From: Flavobacterium aerium
Lineage (GTDB): Bacteria; Bacteroidota; Bacteroidia; Flavobacteriales; Flavobacteriaceae
Length of the DNA: 64,000 nt
Direction: 5' to 3'
Assembly: GCF_030766725.1 (NCBI RefSeq)
Contig: NZ_JARQWR010000007.1
Coordinates: 62,001 to 126,000 of the forward strand
Shown: positions 35,467 through 45,012 of the stretch, piece by piece
Layout: each line of letters begins with the position of its first letter
Position numbering within the stretch: the stretch's first letter is position 1
Position numbers and translations under genes: made by a program
The notes under the pieces: generated by a model
Told to the model about the DNA's origin: nothing
The model's input: only the letters and a program-made list of their open reading frames with translations
The model's database searches: none

Positions 35467-36525
35467 ATGATTAACTTATACAATACCCACATTGAAACAC
35501 TTTCTATTCACAGAGTAGGAAACAAAAGTAGAAATGAAGCCATTTTCTTATCAGAGCAGCCTTATAACTTAAATGATGAGATTACCCCATTGATAAAAGA
35601 ATTTTTCTTTAAACCTTTTAGAGATAAAGAGGAAAACTATTTCCAATTTGCTCATGATGTACATTTAGATTATCACGACATGTATAACCTTGCTACTGAG
35701 ATTTTTAACGCTCCTGCAACATTACATGAAGTTTCTAAAAAAATAACAAAACACTTGTTTGAGCAATCAAATCATCCTCACATTAAAAATGGAGAAGTGT
35801 ATGTTACTTACTTAACAAACTTGAGTATTGATAACAATGTGGTTGATGCTATTGGTATTTTCAAAAGTGAATTAAAAAATGATTTCCTTCAGTTCGAAGA
35901 AAAAGAGACAACCCTTGAAATGATTCTTCAACAAGGAGTAAGTTTAAACAAATTGGACAAAGGATGTATCATCTTCAATTACAAGAAAGAAGAAGGATAT
36001 AAAATATTGACAATTGATAGTAACCGTTACGATGCTCGTTATTGGTTAGAGCATTTCCTTTCGGTAGATGCATTCCAAGATGAAAACTTCATCACGAAGA
36101 AATATTTAAAATTCTGTCAGGATTTTGCTAAGGATGTTGTACTTCCTGCAGAAGACAAAAAAGAAGAGGTAATGTTCATGAATCGTTCTGTAAATTATTT
36201 TGCAAAGAATGATCAGTTTGAAGAAACAAACTTCTTGAATGAAGTAATTGACAACCCTGATTTAATTCCAGAATTCAAAAGTTACAAAGTAGATAAAGGA
36301 GAAAAGTACAGTATTGAAGATATTACAAATTTCCCAATTGCAAATACTGCAGTAAGTGATGCAAGAAAGAAAATGAAAAATGTAATTAGTCTTGATACTA
36401 ATATTCAAATAAAGTTAGATTTCATTAATCCAGAAAGTGCAGAGAAATTTGTAGAAAAAGGATGGGATGAAGAAAAACAAATGTACTATTATCTAGTGTA
36501 TTTTAATAAAGAGCAAAAAAGCTAA
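35467..36525 (+). CDS. Nucleoid-associated protein, NdpA/YejK (37-kDa) family
   Basis: 352 aa, single domain of the NA37 family. It starts with LYNTHIETLSIHRVGNKSRN and has HLDYHDMYNLATEIF and DKGCIIFNYKKEEGYKIL. Related E. coli YejK binds nucleoid DNA. The protein has no membrane segment. It ends before a strong terminator (36543-36583). A hundred bases separate it from the preceding gene, so it may have its own promoter. Confidence 0.85.
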   Translation: MINLYNTHIETLSIHRVGNKSRNEAIFLSEQPYNLNDEITPLIKEFFFKPFRDKEENYFQFAHDVHLDYHDMYNLATEIFNAPATLHEVSKKITKHLFEQSNHPHIKNGEVYVTYLTNLSIDNNVVDAIGIFKSELKNDFLQFEEKETTLEMILQQGVSLNKLDKGCIIFNYKKEEGYKILTIDSNRYDARYWLEHFLSVDAFQDENFITKKYLKFCQDFAKDVVLPAEDKKEEVMFMNRSVNYFAKNDQFEETNFLNEVIDNPDLIPEFKSYKVDKGEKYSIEDITNFPIANTAVSDARKKMKNVISLDTNIQIKLDFINPESAEKFVEKGWDEEKQMYYYLVYFNKEQKS

Positions 36526-36542
36526 ATCTTAACTGTTCTTCA

Positions 36543-36583
36543 AAAAAAAGCATTTTATCTCTGTTATAAAATGCTTTTTTTTT
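36543..36583 (+). terminator. Rho-independent terminator after the nucleoid-associated gene
   Basis: Stem of at least 14 bp around GCATTTTAT/ATAAAATGC with a 7-base loop and a run of nine T residues. Confidence 0.85.
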
Positions 36584-36620
36584 GTTTACAAATAGCCTAA
36601 CTACATAAAGTATAATTTCC

Positions 36621-36628
36621 TACATTTG
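36621..36628 (+). promoter_or_regulatory. -7 promoter element for the multi-PAS kinase
   Basis: TACATTTG matches TAnnTTTG, 45 bases before the kinase ATG. Three GACC(C/A)(C/A)AAA repeats follow at 36641, 36652 and 36662, right before the start. Confidence 0.6.
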
Positions 36629-36672
36629 ATAGAGAATAGCGACCCCAAATCGACCAAAACAGACCAAAATGC

Positions 36673-39600
36673 ATGGCAAACAAACTGAAACTATACCTTA
36701 AAGCGGCTCAGTCTGCTAAAATTGGTATATGGGAAATTGATTTAAAAGAGAATACCATATACTGGGACATGGTTACGAGAAGTATTCATGAGGTCCCAAG
36801 TAATTTTACGCCCTCACCAGACAATACCCTAAGTTTTTATCCCGAAGGACGTGACCAAAGCTTAATCGCAAAGCTTATTTCTGAAAGTATTAAAGAAGGT
36901 ACTCCATTCAGCGAAAAGTTCAGAATCATCTCTTACAGAGGAAATTTAAAGCATGTTGAGGTAAATTGTCAGGCTGTTTATGAAGATGATCAATGTGTAT
37001 TACTTGTAGGAACTTTTCAGGATATTACAACAGAACACAATCTTATTAATGAACTTGAGCTAAATGTAGAAAAATTTCATCAGGCCTTTGAATATGCTTC
37101 TATTGGAATGGCATTAGTTTCCATTCGAGGAAATTGGTTAAAAGCCAACAAAAGCCTTTGCAATACGTTTGGTTACACCGAAGAAGAACTATCTGGAATT
37201 ACATTTCAGGAAATAACCCATCCAGATGATTTAGATCTAGATCTCAACTTTAGCAATCAAATGATTCGTAGGGAGATTGAAAATTACCAAATGGAAAAAA
37301 GATATTTCCATAAAAACGGGCAAATTGTTTGGGCACATCTAAGTGTCTCTTTAGTATGGAAAGAGGATGAAACACCCTTGTATTTTATCTGTCAAATTAA
37401 AGACATTACGGAAAGTAAATTTGTTTCTGAAGCCCTTAACGAAGAGCGTATCCGACTCGCTGGAATTATCGAAGCAACCAATGTAGGTACTTGGGAGTGG
37501 GAAGTTCAAACTGGAAAAACTATCCTCAACGAACGTTGGGCCAATATGCTCGGATACAAACTGGAAGAACTTTATCCTATTAATTTTGAAACTTGGGCCA
37601 ATCTTATGCATCCTGAAGATTTGAAAAACTCTAATATTCAGTTGCAAAAATGCTTTACAAAGGAAATAACTCATCTAGACAATGAGTCTAGAATGAAACA
37701 TAAAAATGGACATTGGGTATGGATACAACACCGTGGAAAAGTGGTGAATTGGTCTCCTACAAATGAACCTATTTTAATGCTTGGTACGCATACCGATATT
37801 ACAGAACGCAAAGAAAAAGAAAAAAGATATTCTGCTGTATTCAATTCAACATTTCAATTCACAGGATTACTCACCACAGATGGGACTCTAATTGATGTAA
37901 ATGAAACCGCTTTAAATTTTGCAGGCATCAAGCAAAAAGAGATTATCGGAAAAAAATTCTGGAAAATCAATTGGTGGAATAAAGCGCCCGAAACAGAAAA
38001 ACTATTAAAGGAAAACATCAAGAAAGCTGCCAAAGGAGAATTTATACGTTATAATGTTCAAATCAAAGGCATTAAAGGCGTATACATTTGGGTCGATTTC
38101 TCTATAAAACCAGTATTCAATGATCAAGGAGAAGTATACTTATTAATTCCCGAAGGAAGAGATATAACACAACAAAAAGCTTCGGCCGATAAAATGCGTC
38201 AGCTCTATCTCATTATGGCTGAATCCAAAGATAGTATTACTCAAAGCCTCTTTAATACCTTAAAAACAGGAACTGAATTATTAGGAATGGAAGCTGGTTT
38301 TATATCTGAAAACATAGAAAACACCTATAAAATCCTTCATAATTACCCTACTGCACACCCCGTAAAGCCAGGTGATTTTTTTAATCTGGAAGGCTCTTTT
38401 TGTGATTTTACACTTAAAAAGAAAGATGTATTTACGATAAATCATGTAAGTATGTCTAAGCTAAAATTACATCCTTATTATCGTAGTATTCAGGTAGAAT
38501 CTTATATTGGAATCCCACTTCGGGTAAATGGGAAGTTTTATGGAACGCTGACTTTTATTTCAACCCAAATAAAATCTAAAAACTTCGCAGAGAATGATCT
38601 AGAATTTATTCGAATGCTTGGGAAATGGGTGAGCACTCTGATTGAAACCAGAACAACAAAAAAAGCACTTGAGGACAGCGAAAAACACTATCGCACATTT
38701 TATGAATTATCTCCTATAGGCATTATTCTAATTGATATAGAAACAGGACGATATATTGATGTCAACTCTGCTTTTCTAGATATGGTGGGCTACTCTGAAG
38801 AGGAAATCAAAAAATTAAGCTTTTGGGAAATATCCCCTGAAAAATATCGTGACGAGGCCAATCATCATTTGGATCAATTGAAACTTACAGGCAAGTATGG
38901 CCCATTTGTAAAAGAGTACATTCATAAATCTGGGCAATTGATTTCTGTTTCTTTAAATGGTGTAAAAATAACCCGTCATAATAATGGTAGTTACATATAC
39001 TCAACTGTAGAGAATATAACAGATCGAATTGATAAAGAAATTGAGCTCCGTAGCACATTAGATTTAGTGAGTGAACAGAACAAACGCTTACTCAACTTTG
39101 CACATATTGTATCCCATAATCTACGTTCACACGCCGGAAATTTTGAGCTTTTATTAAATCTATTGAAGGAAGAAATTAATGAGGATGAGAAAGTTGAATT
39201 GGTTGATTTGCTCATTACAAATGCCAATAATCTCCAGGAAACCGTCGAAAATTTAAATGAAGTCGTAAAAATTCAAATTGACATTAAACAGCAATTAAAA
39301 GAATTAAATCTATTTGATGAAATTCAAAAAGCAATTCTCACGGTAAACGGCCCAATATCAGACACTAATGCACAAATAAGCATAGTCGTTCCGAAAAACC
39401 TTACGTTAAAATACAATCCAGCCTATATGGAAAGTATATTATTGAACGTTCTATCTAATGCCATAAAATATAAAGACCCAAATCGGGACCCTAAAATAGA
39501 AGTTAAACTTATTGATGACCCTAATTACATTATCATCACCGTTGAAGATAATGGACTCGGAATCGATTTGGAACAAAATCGACATAAACTGTTTGGTATG

Positions 39601-39747
39601 TACAAAACTTTCCACCAAAATAAAGATGCCAGAGGCATCGGATTGTTTATTACTAAAAACCAAATTGAGGCACTCGAAGGTAAAATTGAAGTAAGTAGTA
39701 CTGTAGGAATAGGTACTACATTCAGTATATTCTTGAAAAAACAATAA
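36673..39747 (+). CDS. Soluble multi-PAS/GAF sensor histidine kinase
   Basis: 1024 aa, no transmembrane segment. Domain order: PAS-type sensor modules at about 1-120, 130-250, 255-380, 385-505, a GAF domain at about 515-660, another PAS at about 670-785, then the kinase. Histidine phosphorylation site His815 in IVSHNLRSHAGNFELL. ATPase motifs: LLNVLSNAIKYKDP (N), VEDNGLGIDLEQN (G1) and DARGIGLFITKNQIEAL (G2). A single-domain response regulator follows by 12 bases. The input is unknown; multiple PAS repeats suggest combined redox, ligand or light-type sensing (inference). PAS repeats each end in the usual DIT-x-R/K type linker. Confidence 0.9.
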   Translation: MANKLKLYLKAAQSAKIGIWEIDLKENTIYWDMVTRSIHEVPSNFTPSPDNTLSFYPEGRDQSLIAKLISESIKEGTPFSEKFRIISYRGNLKHVEVNCQAVYEDDQCVLLVGTFQDITTEHNLINELELNVEKFHQAFEYASIGMALVSIRGNWLKANKSLCNTFGYTEEELSGITFQEITHPDDLDLDLNFSNQMIRREIENYQMEKRYFHKNGQIVWAHLSVSLVWKEDETPLYFICQIKDITESKFVSEALNEERIRLAGIIEATNVGTWEWEVQTGKTILNERWANMLGYKLEELYPINFETWANLMHPEDLKNSNIQLQKCFTKEITHLDNESRMKHKNGHWVWIQHRGKVVNWSPTNEPILMLGTHTDITERKEKEKRYSAVFNSTFQFTGLLTTDGTLIDVNETALNFAGIKQKEIIGKKFWKINWWNKAPETEKLLKENIKKAAKGEFIRYNVQIKGIKGVYIWVDFSIKPVFNDQGEVYLLIPEGRDITQQKASADKMRQLYLIMAESKDSITQSLFNTLKTGTELLGMEAGFISENIENTYKILHNYPTAHPVKPGDFFNLEGSFCDFTLKKKDVFTINHVSMSKLKLHPYYRSIQVESYIGIPLRVNGKFYGTLTFISTQIKSKNFAENDLEFIRMLGKWVSTLIETRTTKKALEDSEKHYRTFYELSPIGIILIDIETGRYIDVNSAFLDMVGYSEEEIKKLSFWEISPEKYRDEANHHLDQLKLTGKYGPFVKEYIHKSGQLISVSLNGVKITRHNNGSYIYSTVENITDRIDKEIELRSTLDLVSEQNKRLLNFAHIVSHNLRSHAGNFELLLNLLKEEINEDEKVELVDLLITNANNLQETVENLNEVVKIQIDIKQQLKELNLFDEIQKAILTVNGPISDTNAQISIVVPKNLTLKYNPAYMESILLNVLSNAIKYKDPNRDPKIEVKLIDDPNYIIITVEDNGLGIDLEQNRHKLFGMYKTFHQNKDARGIGLFITKNQIEALEGKIEVSSTVGIGTTFSIFLKKQ

Positions 39748-39759
39748 AAATCAACATCA

Positions 39760-40167
39760 ATGAAAAAAATTGATACAGCCTGTATCGTTGACGATGATAG
39801 TATATTTACCTATGGGGTAAAAAAACTGATGGAAATTTCTAATTTCTGTGAACGAATCCTAGTATTTCACAATGGCTTGGATGCTATCCAACATATTAAA
39901 GTTTTGATTAATAATAAAGAAACTTTACCCGAAGTACTTTTACTAGATTTAAATATGCCCATCATGGATGGATGGCAATTTCTAGATGAGATCATTAAAA
40001 TCGAACCCGCCAACAGCATTACTATTTTTATTGTAAGCTCATCCATTGATTCTCATGATCATGAAAAAGCGCTGGAATATAAACGCATTTCAAAGTTTAT
40101 CATCAAGCCCATACTAAAATCAGATCTGGAAAAAATTTTAACTGAATTTAACAAACCAACTCTTTAA
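39760..40167 (+). CDS. Single-domain response regulator
   Basis: 135 aa, receiver only. Acidic pocket in CIVDDDSIFTYGV (8-20), phospho-acceptor Asp in VLLLDLNMPIMDGW (about 62-75), Ser/Thr in FIVSSSIDSHDHE and Lys in FIIKPILK. It has no output domain, so it probably works by protein contact or phosphorelay. Directly follows its kinase (12-base gap); paralogous to 56560-56967. Confidence 0.92.
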   Translation: MKKIDTACIVDDDSIFTYGVKKLMEISNFCERILVFHNGLDAIQHIKVLINNKETLPEVLLLDLNMPIMDGWQFLDEIIKIEPANSITIFIVSSSIDSHDHEKALEYKRISKFIIKPILKSDLEKILTEFNKPTL

Positions 40168-40230
40168 AAATATTTTATTTTGCTGAAATAAGCTTAAATT
40201 TAATTCAGATTTATCCTCGAAAAGATACCA

Positions 40231-42066
40231 ATGCAGAAAGTCATAAAAAATAAAATCCTACTTACCTTTTTATTACTTTTTGTATGTCAAATAGTTACAT
40301 CACAAGAAGTAAAAACAAAAAAGGATAGTATTCAATTTTACAAGAATATTGAGAACTATTCTAAAAAGAGAGGTTTTACGAAATTCATCCATAAATTGAT
40401 TTTTAGATCGGAACATGAACGAGTTCCTCGAAAAACAAAAAATGCCGAGGTAATTCCTATCCCATCAAAACCGTATGAAGGTAAAATTATTCGTAAAATC
40501 AATATTGTTACGCTAGATCCTTTTGGATACTCCGTTCATGATACAGTTCCTCGAAGTCAGCAGTTTCTAGGAAGAGCGGGAAACAAAATTCATATCAAAA
40601 CGCGAGAAGTCACAATACGAAATTTATTATTATTCGATAAAGGAGATACCTTCGATTCTATCCAAGTTAAAGAATCGGCTCGTTTAATCCGTTCTCAAAG
40701 ATATACCCGTGAAATATTGATAACTCCAGAAATGGTAAGTACCGATGGCGATTCTGTAGATATAAATATCCGAGTACTGGATACATGGAGTATTATTCCC
40801 AAAGGATCCATATCAGGTTCCCGTGTGAATTTTGAACTTACGGATCGGAATTTCCTAGGAATGGGACATACATTTAAGAATCAATATAAAAAACGAATAT
40901 CAGGAAACAACAGTGCCTTCAACACAAGCTATTTCATTCCAAATATTGCCAATACCTATATCAATACAACTATTGCTTACGATATAGACTTGGATCAAAA
41001 TTATACGAAAAGCATCAATGTAGAACGCCCTTTCTTCTCCCCTTTAACCCGGTGGGCTGGAGGTATCTATATTGATCAGAAATACCGATTGGATTCGTTA
41101 AAAGACATCAGCAATAATTATAGTCTTCAAGGATACCGATACGGCACTCAAGATGCATGGGGTGGATATTCCTTCCCTATTTTCAAAAATGCCAATAACA
41201 AAGACCGCTCTACAAACTTGATTGCATCGGCGCGGGTGTTACGCATTCGTTATTCCGAATTACCAGACCCACAATACAATCCTTACAACCAATACCAGAA
41301 AGAAAACTTCTATATGGTGGGTGTAGGTATTTCCTCCCGACGATTCGTACAGGATCGATTTGTATTCAACTATGACATCATTGAAGATATACCCACAGGC
41401 AGAATTTTTGGAATCACATTAGGGCGACAGATTCGAAATGATACCATACGGAATTACGTAGGAGCAAAATTATCCACTGGAAACTATCATAAATGGGGTT
41501 ATTTGAGTGTTAGTGCAGAATATGGAACATTCCTCAATAATTCCAATTTAGAGCAGGGAGTAGCCTCCCTAGAAGCCAATTACTTCACGAGTCTTATTGA
41601 ATGGGGAAATTGGAAATTTAGACAGTTTATCCAACCGAAAGTCATCATAGGAATTAACCGTAAGCCTTATGATCGAATCTCGATTAATGATAATTATGGA
41701 ATTCCAGGATTTGATGCGATACGACTGGAAGGAACCAAGAAAGTTTTACTTACATTTCAAACGCAATCCTATGCTCCATGGGATGTGGCGGGCTTCCGTT
41801 TTGGCCCTTTTCTCACCTGTACCTTTGGGATGCTAGGAAATGAAGATACTGGATTTTCAAAAAGCCAACTCTATTCAGAATTCGGTGTAGGGGTATTAAT
41901 CAATAATAAATTCTTAATATTCAATACATTCCAATTCTCCTTTGCCTTCTATCCTACTATACCGGGTAATGGTAATAATATATTTAAAACCAATTCGATT
42001 AAAACATCTGATTATTCCTTGCATAGCTTTGAATTTGGAAAACCAAATCCGGTTCCTTATCAATAA
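40231..42066 (+). CDS. BamA/TamA-like outer-membrane beta-barrel protein
   Basis: 611 aa with signal peptide (about 1-25, ending ...VTSQE). A POTRA-like portion (about 85-190, with VKESARLIRSQRYTREILIT) precedes a C-terminal barrel rich in alternating aromatic strands (ELTDRNFLGMGHTFKN, KLSTGNYHKWGYLSVSAEYG, FNTFQFSFAFYPTIPG). Only one or two POTRA repeats fit, fewer than true BamA, so a Tam/Omp85-relative is more likely. Its 3' end is 3 bases from a convergent gene. Confidence 0.82.
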   Translation: MQKVIKNKILLTFLLLFVCQIVTSQEVKTKKDSIQFYKNIENYSKKRGFTKFIHKLIFRSEHERVPRKTKNAEVIPIPSKPYEGKIIRKINIVTLDPFGYSVHDTVPRSQQFLGRAGNKIHIKTREVTIRNLLLFDKGDTFDSIQVKESARLIRSQRYTREILITPEMVSTDGDSVDINIRVLDTWSIIPKGSISGSRVNFELTDRNFLGMGHTFKNQYKKRISGNNSAFNTSYFIPNIANTYINTTIAYDIDLDQNYTKSINVERPFFSPLTRWAGGIYIDQKYRLDSLKDISNNYSLQGYRYGTQDAWGGYSFPIFKNANNKDRSTNLIASARVLRIRYSELPDPQYNPYNQYQKENFYMVGVGISSRRFVQDRFVFNYDIIEDIPTGRIFGITLGRQIRNDTIRNYVGAKLSTGNYHKWGYLSVSAEYGTFLNNSNLEQGVASLEANYFTSLIEWGNWKFRQFIQPKVIIGINRKPYDRISINDNYGIPGFDAIRLEGTKKVLLTFQTQSYAPWDVAGFRFGPFLTCTFGMLGNEDTGFSKSQLYSEFGVGVLINNKFLIFNTFQFSFAFYPTIPGNGNNIFKTNSIKTSDYSLHSFEFGKPNPVPYQ

Positions 42067-42068
42067 GC

Positions 42069-43112
42069 TTAGTACTTTTTATAATTCCGTAGGACAAACT
42101 CCAAGGCAACATTTACAATCTGCCCCATCGTTGTACAAGATTTAAAATCCTTGTCCTGCGTATAGTCATACAAAGCTGCTTTGAGTTGATTGACGTTTTC
42201 TTCGGGTGCTAAATAATCGTTTTTCATGGCGACAAGCAAACGTTTTATTCTACTCTCGGAAGAAAGGATACGTTTGGCAATAGCCGATCGTTCTTCATTT
42301 TTATATTGCTCAATGGAACTTTCCTGTAATTTTTCGGAAACCATTTTCACCATCGTATAATTTTCTTTGAAAAACTGTGGTAGGTATACTCTAAAATTCC
42401 CTTCAAAACACTGCTGATCAAAATCAATTGCGCGAATTTTATATACCACGTGGTCAAAATCATGAATCGGGATAATCACATAATTGTACGAACGCATATC
42501 TCCCAATAATCGAATCATACAACGTTCATTGAACTTCACAAACTCTTTGGCAATTTGTGCCTTTTCATGAGGTGTACAATCGGGCAATAATGTTTTGATG
42601 AATACATCGCCAGCAATGCCAATAATGTGTTCTTCAATCAATGTTTTATTAAATACTAGAAAATTGATTTTATCTGGGGATAATAAATGTTCCAATTCCA
42701 ACCCGTAAATACGGGAAGCATCTGCTTTTTTAATATAAAAATTAGTGTAATTATCATTTAAGATATTTCGGATTTTTACCCGAAATGGTTTCGAGTTCCC
42801 AAAAGTACAGTAGTCAATCGAATCCACGTTGAGGTAAGGAATTGTATCTTCATTACCATCCGAATGCAATAAAGTATAGACTTTTTTCAAATTCAGTTCA
42901 ATATCCTGACGTTCATATTCTGAGTAATAAACCCGTAACCACAGTGTATCTTGATCATCCTTGTCATACACTACAACCGAACCAGAAAAACGCAATAGAT
43001 CATCATAGAAAATTGGAATTTCGGTAGTACGATTATAACGCTCCAAATAATCGAAGAGAGTATCATCAATAGGATAAGAAGGCTTTTTATTCAACATTAT
43101 TGGTTCATCCAT
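42069..43112 (-). CDS. Protein of unknown function with kinase-like motifs
   Basis: 347 aa from the ATG at 43112. The frame extends to a TTG at 43130, but a -7 element (43128-43135) overlaps that codon, so the ATG is preferred. Soluble, no signal peptide. Not recognised by name. Motifs recalling the protein-kinase/HipA-like fold: FRVKIRN (possible ATP Lys113), RLLGDMRSYNYV with D205 and N210 in the D-x4-N spacing of a catalytic loop, and AIDFDQQ with D230-F-D as a DFG-like metal site. Kinase activity is only a hypothesis. Monocistronic. Confidence 0.7.
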   Translation of the reverse strand: MDEPIMLNKKPSYPIDDTLFDYLERYNRTTEIPIFYDDLLRFSGSVVVYDKDDQDTLWLRVYYSEYERQDIELNLKKVYTLLHSDGNEDTIPYLNVDSIDYCTFGNSKPFRVKIRNILNDNYTNFYIKKADASRIYGLELEHLLSPDKINFLVFNKTLIEEHIIGIAGDVFIKTLLPDCTPHEKAQIAKEFVKFNERCMIRLLGDMRSYNYVIIPIHDFDHVVYKIRAIDFDQQCFEGNFRVYLPQFFKENYTMVKMVSEKLQESSIEQYKNEERSAIAKRILSSESRIKRLLVAMKNDYLAPEENVNQLKAALYDYTQDKDFKSCTTMGQIVNVALEFVLRNYKKY

Positions 43113-43127
43113 AACAGGCAATTTTCT

Positions 43128-43135
43128 CAAATTTA
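43128..43135 (-). promoter_or_regulatory. -7 promoter element for the 42069 gene
   Basis: TAAATTTG on the minus strand fully matches TAnnTTTG and places transcription start a few bases before the ATG at 43112, giving a very short leader. Confidence 0.5.
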
Positions 43136-43206
43136 CAATTAATTGACTTTTTTTAGTAACAAATGCTTAAATTGTTCGTCATACTATAAAATAAAAATAT
43201 ACAATT

Positions 43207-44106
43207 TTGGAAAATATACTATCAATCACGAATCTCAATAAAAATTTTGGTTTACTACAAGCGGTTAAGAACGTTTCATTCGAGATCCAAAAAGGAAATG
43301 TATACGGAATTCTAGGCCCTAACGGAAGTGGAAAATCTACTACTTTAGGAATTATCCTAAATGTAGTCAATAAGACTTCTGGTGAATACAGTTGGTTTGG
43401 AGGAAATATGCAAACGCATGAAGCCTTAAAAAAAGTAGGTGCAATCATCGAAAGACCTAATTTTTACCCTTATATGAGTGCATATGAGAATTTAAAATTA
43501 GTTTGTAAAATCAAAAACATCAACTATTCTAAAATTGATGAAAAATTAGAAATCGTTGGACTTCTAGAACGAAAAGACAGTAGATTCAGTGCTTTCTCAC
43601 TTGGGATGAAACAACGACTGGCTATTGCTTCTGCGTTATTGAATGATCCGGAAATTCTAATTTTAGACGAACCTACTAATGGATTAGATCCACAAGGAAT
43701 TCGCCAGATACGAGATATTATTACCCATATTGCTTCACAAGGAACTACTATATTATTAGCCTCTCACCTATTGGATGAGGTAGAAAAAGTATGTAGCCAT
43801 GTAGTTGTATTACGCAAAGGACAAATATTATATACTGGAACAGTGGACGGAATGGTTGCTAGTGAAGGTTTCTTTGAATTAAGATCGAAAGATCAAGACG
43901 CTTTACAAAATGCTTTAAAATCACATTCCGATTTAGACAAGATTGATGATAAAGATGGAAAACTAACCGTTTACTTTAAAAACAATGTTGAGCCAGAAGA
44001 TCTCAATCGTTATTTGGCCGAAAAAGGAATTTATCTAAGTCATCTTGTAAAACGTAAAACAAGTTTGGAAGAGCAATTCATTCAAATCGTTGCCAATCAA
44101 CAATAA
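43207..44106 (+). CDS. ABC transporter ATP-binding protein (TTG start)
   Basis: 299 aa ABC ATPase. Walker A GPNGSGKST (38-46), signature FSLGMKQRLAIAS (about 127-139), Walker B LILDEPTNGLDP (about 150-161), H-loop LLASHLLDE. The start codon is TTG at 43207; the residues after it (ENILSITNLNKNFG) are the needed first strand of the fold and no ATG lies nearby. CAATTTTG at 43202-43209 resembles a -7 element and overlaps this start, so the signal is ambiguous. Drives the permease at 44157, probably a drug or lipid exporter of the ABC-2 type. Confidence 0.9.
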   Translation: MENILSITNLNKNFGLLQAVKNVSFEIQKGNVYGILGPNGSGKSTTLGIILNVVNKTSGEYSWFGGNMQTHEALKKVGAIIERPNFYPYMSAYENLKLVCKIKNINYSKIDEKLEIVGLLERKDSRFSAFSLGMKQRLAIASALLNDPEILILDEPTNGLDPQGIRQIRDIITHIASQGTTILLASHLLDEVEKVCSHVVVLRKGQILYTGTVDGMVASEGFFELRSKDQDALQNALKSHSDLDKIDDKDGKLTVYFKNNVEPEDLNRYLAEKGIYLSHLVKRKTSLEEQFIQIVANQQ

Positions 44107-44156
44107 AAAATTAAAGCCCAAACAAACATTAATTTTCATTTTAATACACAGAAACA

Positions 44157-44996
44157 ATGAACCGTCTCTTTCAAATAGAACTTCAAAAATTATGGAAAAA
44201 CAAAGCTAGTAGAGTTTTGATCCTATGTTACTTCATATTACTTTCCTTTATTGCATTAATTGCCTCTATAAAATTTGACATTGGTCCAATACAATTTCAT
44301 TTGGCAGAACAAGGAATTTTCAATTTCCCATACATCTGGCATTTTAATACCTATATCGCAGCCATATTAAAATTATTCCTTGCGATAGTAATCGTTTCGA
44401 TGATGGCAAACGAATACAGCTACGGAACCCTAAAACAAAATCTTATTGATGGAATGAGCAAGAAAGAATTCATTCTTTCAAAATTCATAACTGCTGTTAT
44501 GTTGGCCCTTGTTTCGACAATTTTTGTCTTCATTATGTCATTAATCTTGGGACTATGCTTTTCATCCTATACAGAAGTAGGCATAATATTCTCCGATTTA
44601 GATTATCTATTAGCCTATTTTGTAAAACTAGTTGCCTTTTTCTCTTTCTGTTTATTCTTAGGAATATTAGTAAAAAGATCGGCTTTTGCCTTAGGATTTC
44701 TTTTCCTTTGGAATATTCTGGAAGGAATTATTATGCTGGTTCTAAAAGTGACTATGCCTGCGGAAAGCCAATTATATGCGAAGGTAGGCCAGTTTTTACC
44801 ATTGGAATCGATGAGTAACCTTATCCTTCAACCCTTCCGAAGACTGTCTGCAGTACAAAACATTGAAACACAAATTACAGGATCGGCATCTACCATAGAT
44901 TATAGCGTGAACTACTTCCATATATTAATTGTATTAGCATGGACAGCAATATTTGTTATATTATCATACAAATTATTGAAAAAACGAGATTTATAG
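44157..44996 (+). CDS. ABC-2 type transporter permease
   Basis: 279 aa with six predicted helices. MNRLFQIELQKLWKNKASRV (1-20) is the cytoplasmic amphipathic start typical of NatB/BcrB-like permeases, and MMANEYSYGTLKQNLIDGM (about 82-100) is the conserved coupling segment that follows helix 2. Fifty bases after its ATPase. Substrate unknown. The promoter of the next gene lies across its stop codon. Confidence 0.87.
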   Translation: MNRLFQIELQKLWKNKASRVLILCYFILLSFIALIASIKFDIGPIQFHLAEQGIFNFPYIWHFNTYIAAILKLFLAIVIVSMMANEYSYGTLKQNLIDGMSKKEFILSKFITAVMLALVSTIFVFIMSLILGLCFSSYTEVGIIFSDLDYLLAYFVKLVAFFSFCLFLGILVKRSAFALGFLFLWNILEGIIMLVLKVTMPAESQLYAKVGQFLPLESMSNLILQPFRRLSAVQNIETQITGSASTIDYSVNYFHILIVLAWTAIFVILSYKLLKKRDL

Positions 44997-45004
44997 TATC
45001 TTTG
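44976..45004 (+). promoter_or_regulatory. Promoter of the T9SS cargo gene
   Basis: TTG at 44976-44978, 18 bases, then TATCTTTG at 44997-45004, 9 bases before the ATG. The best -33/-7 pair in the window; it overlaps the end of the permease gene. Confidence 0.65.
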
Positions 45005-45012
45005 CCGGTGCT

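Noticed and set aside
43202..43209. CAATTTTG as the promoter of the ABC ATPase gene
   Set aside because: It overlaps the required TTG start, so transcription would begin inside the coding region; kept only as an open question.
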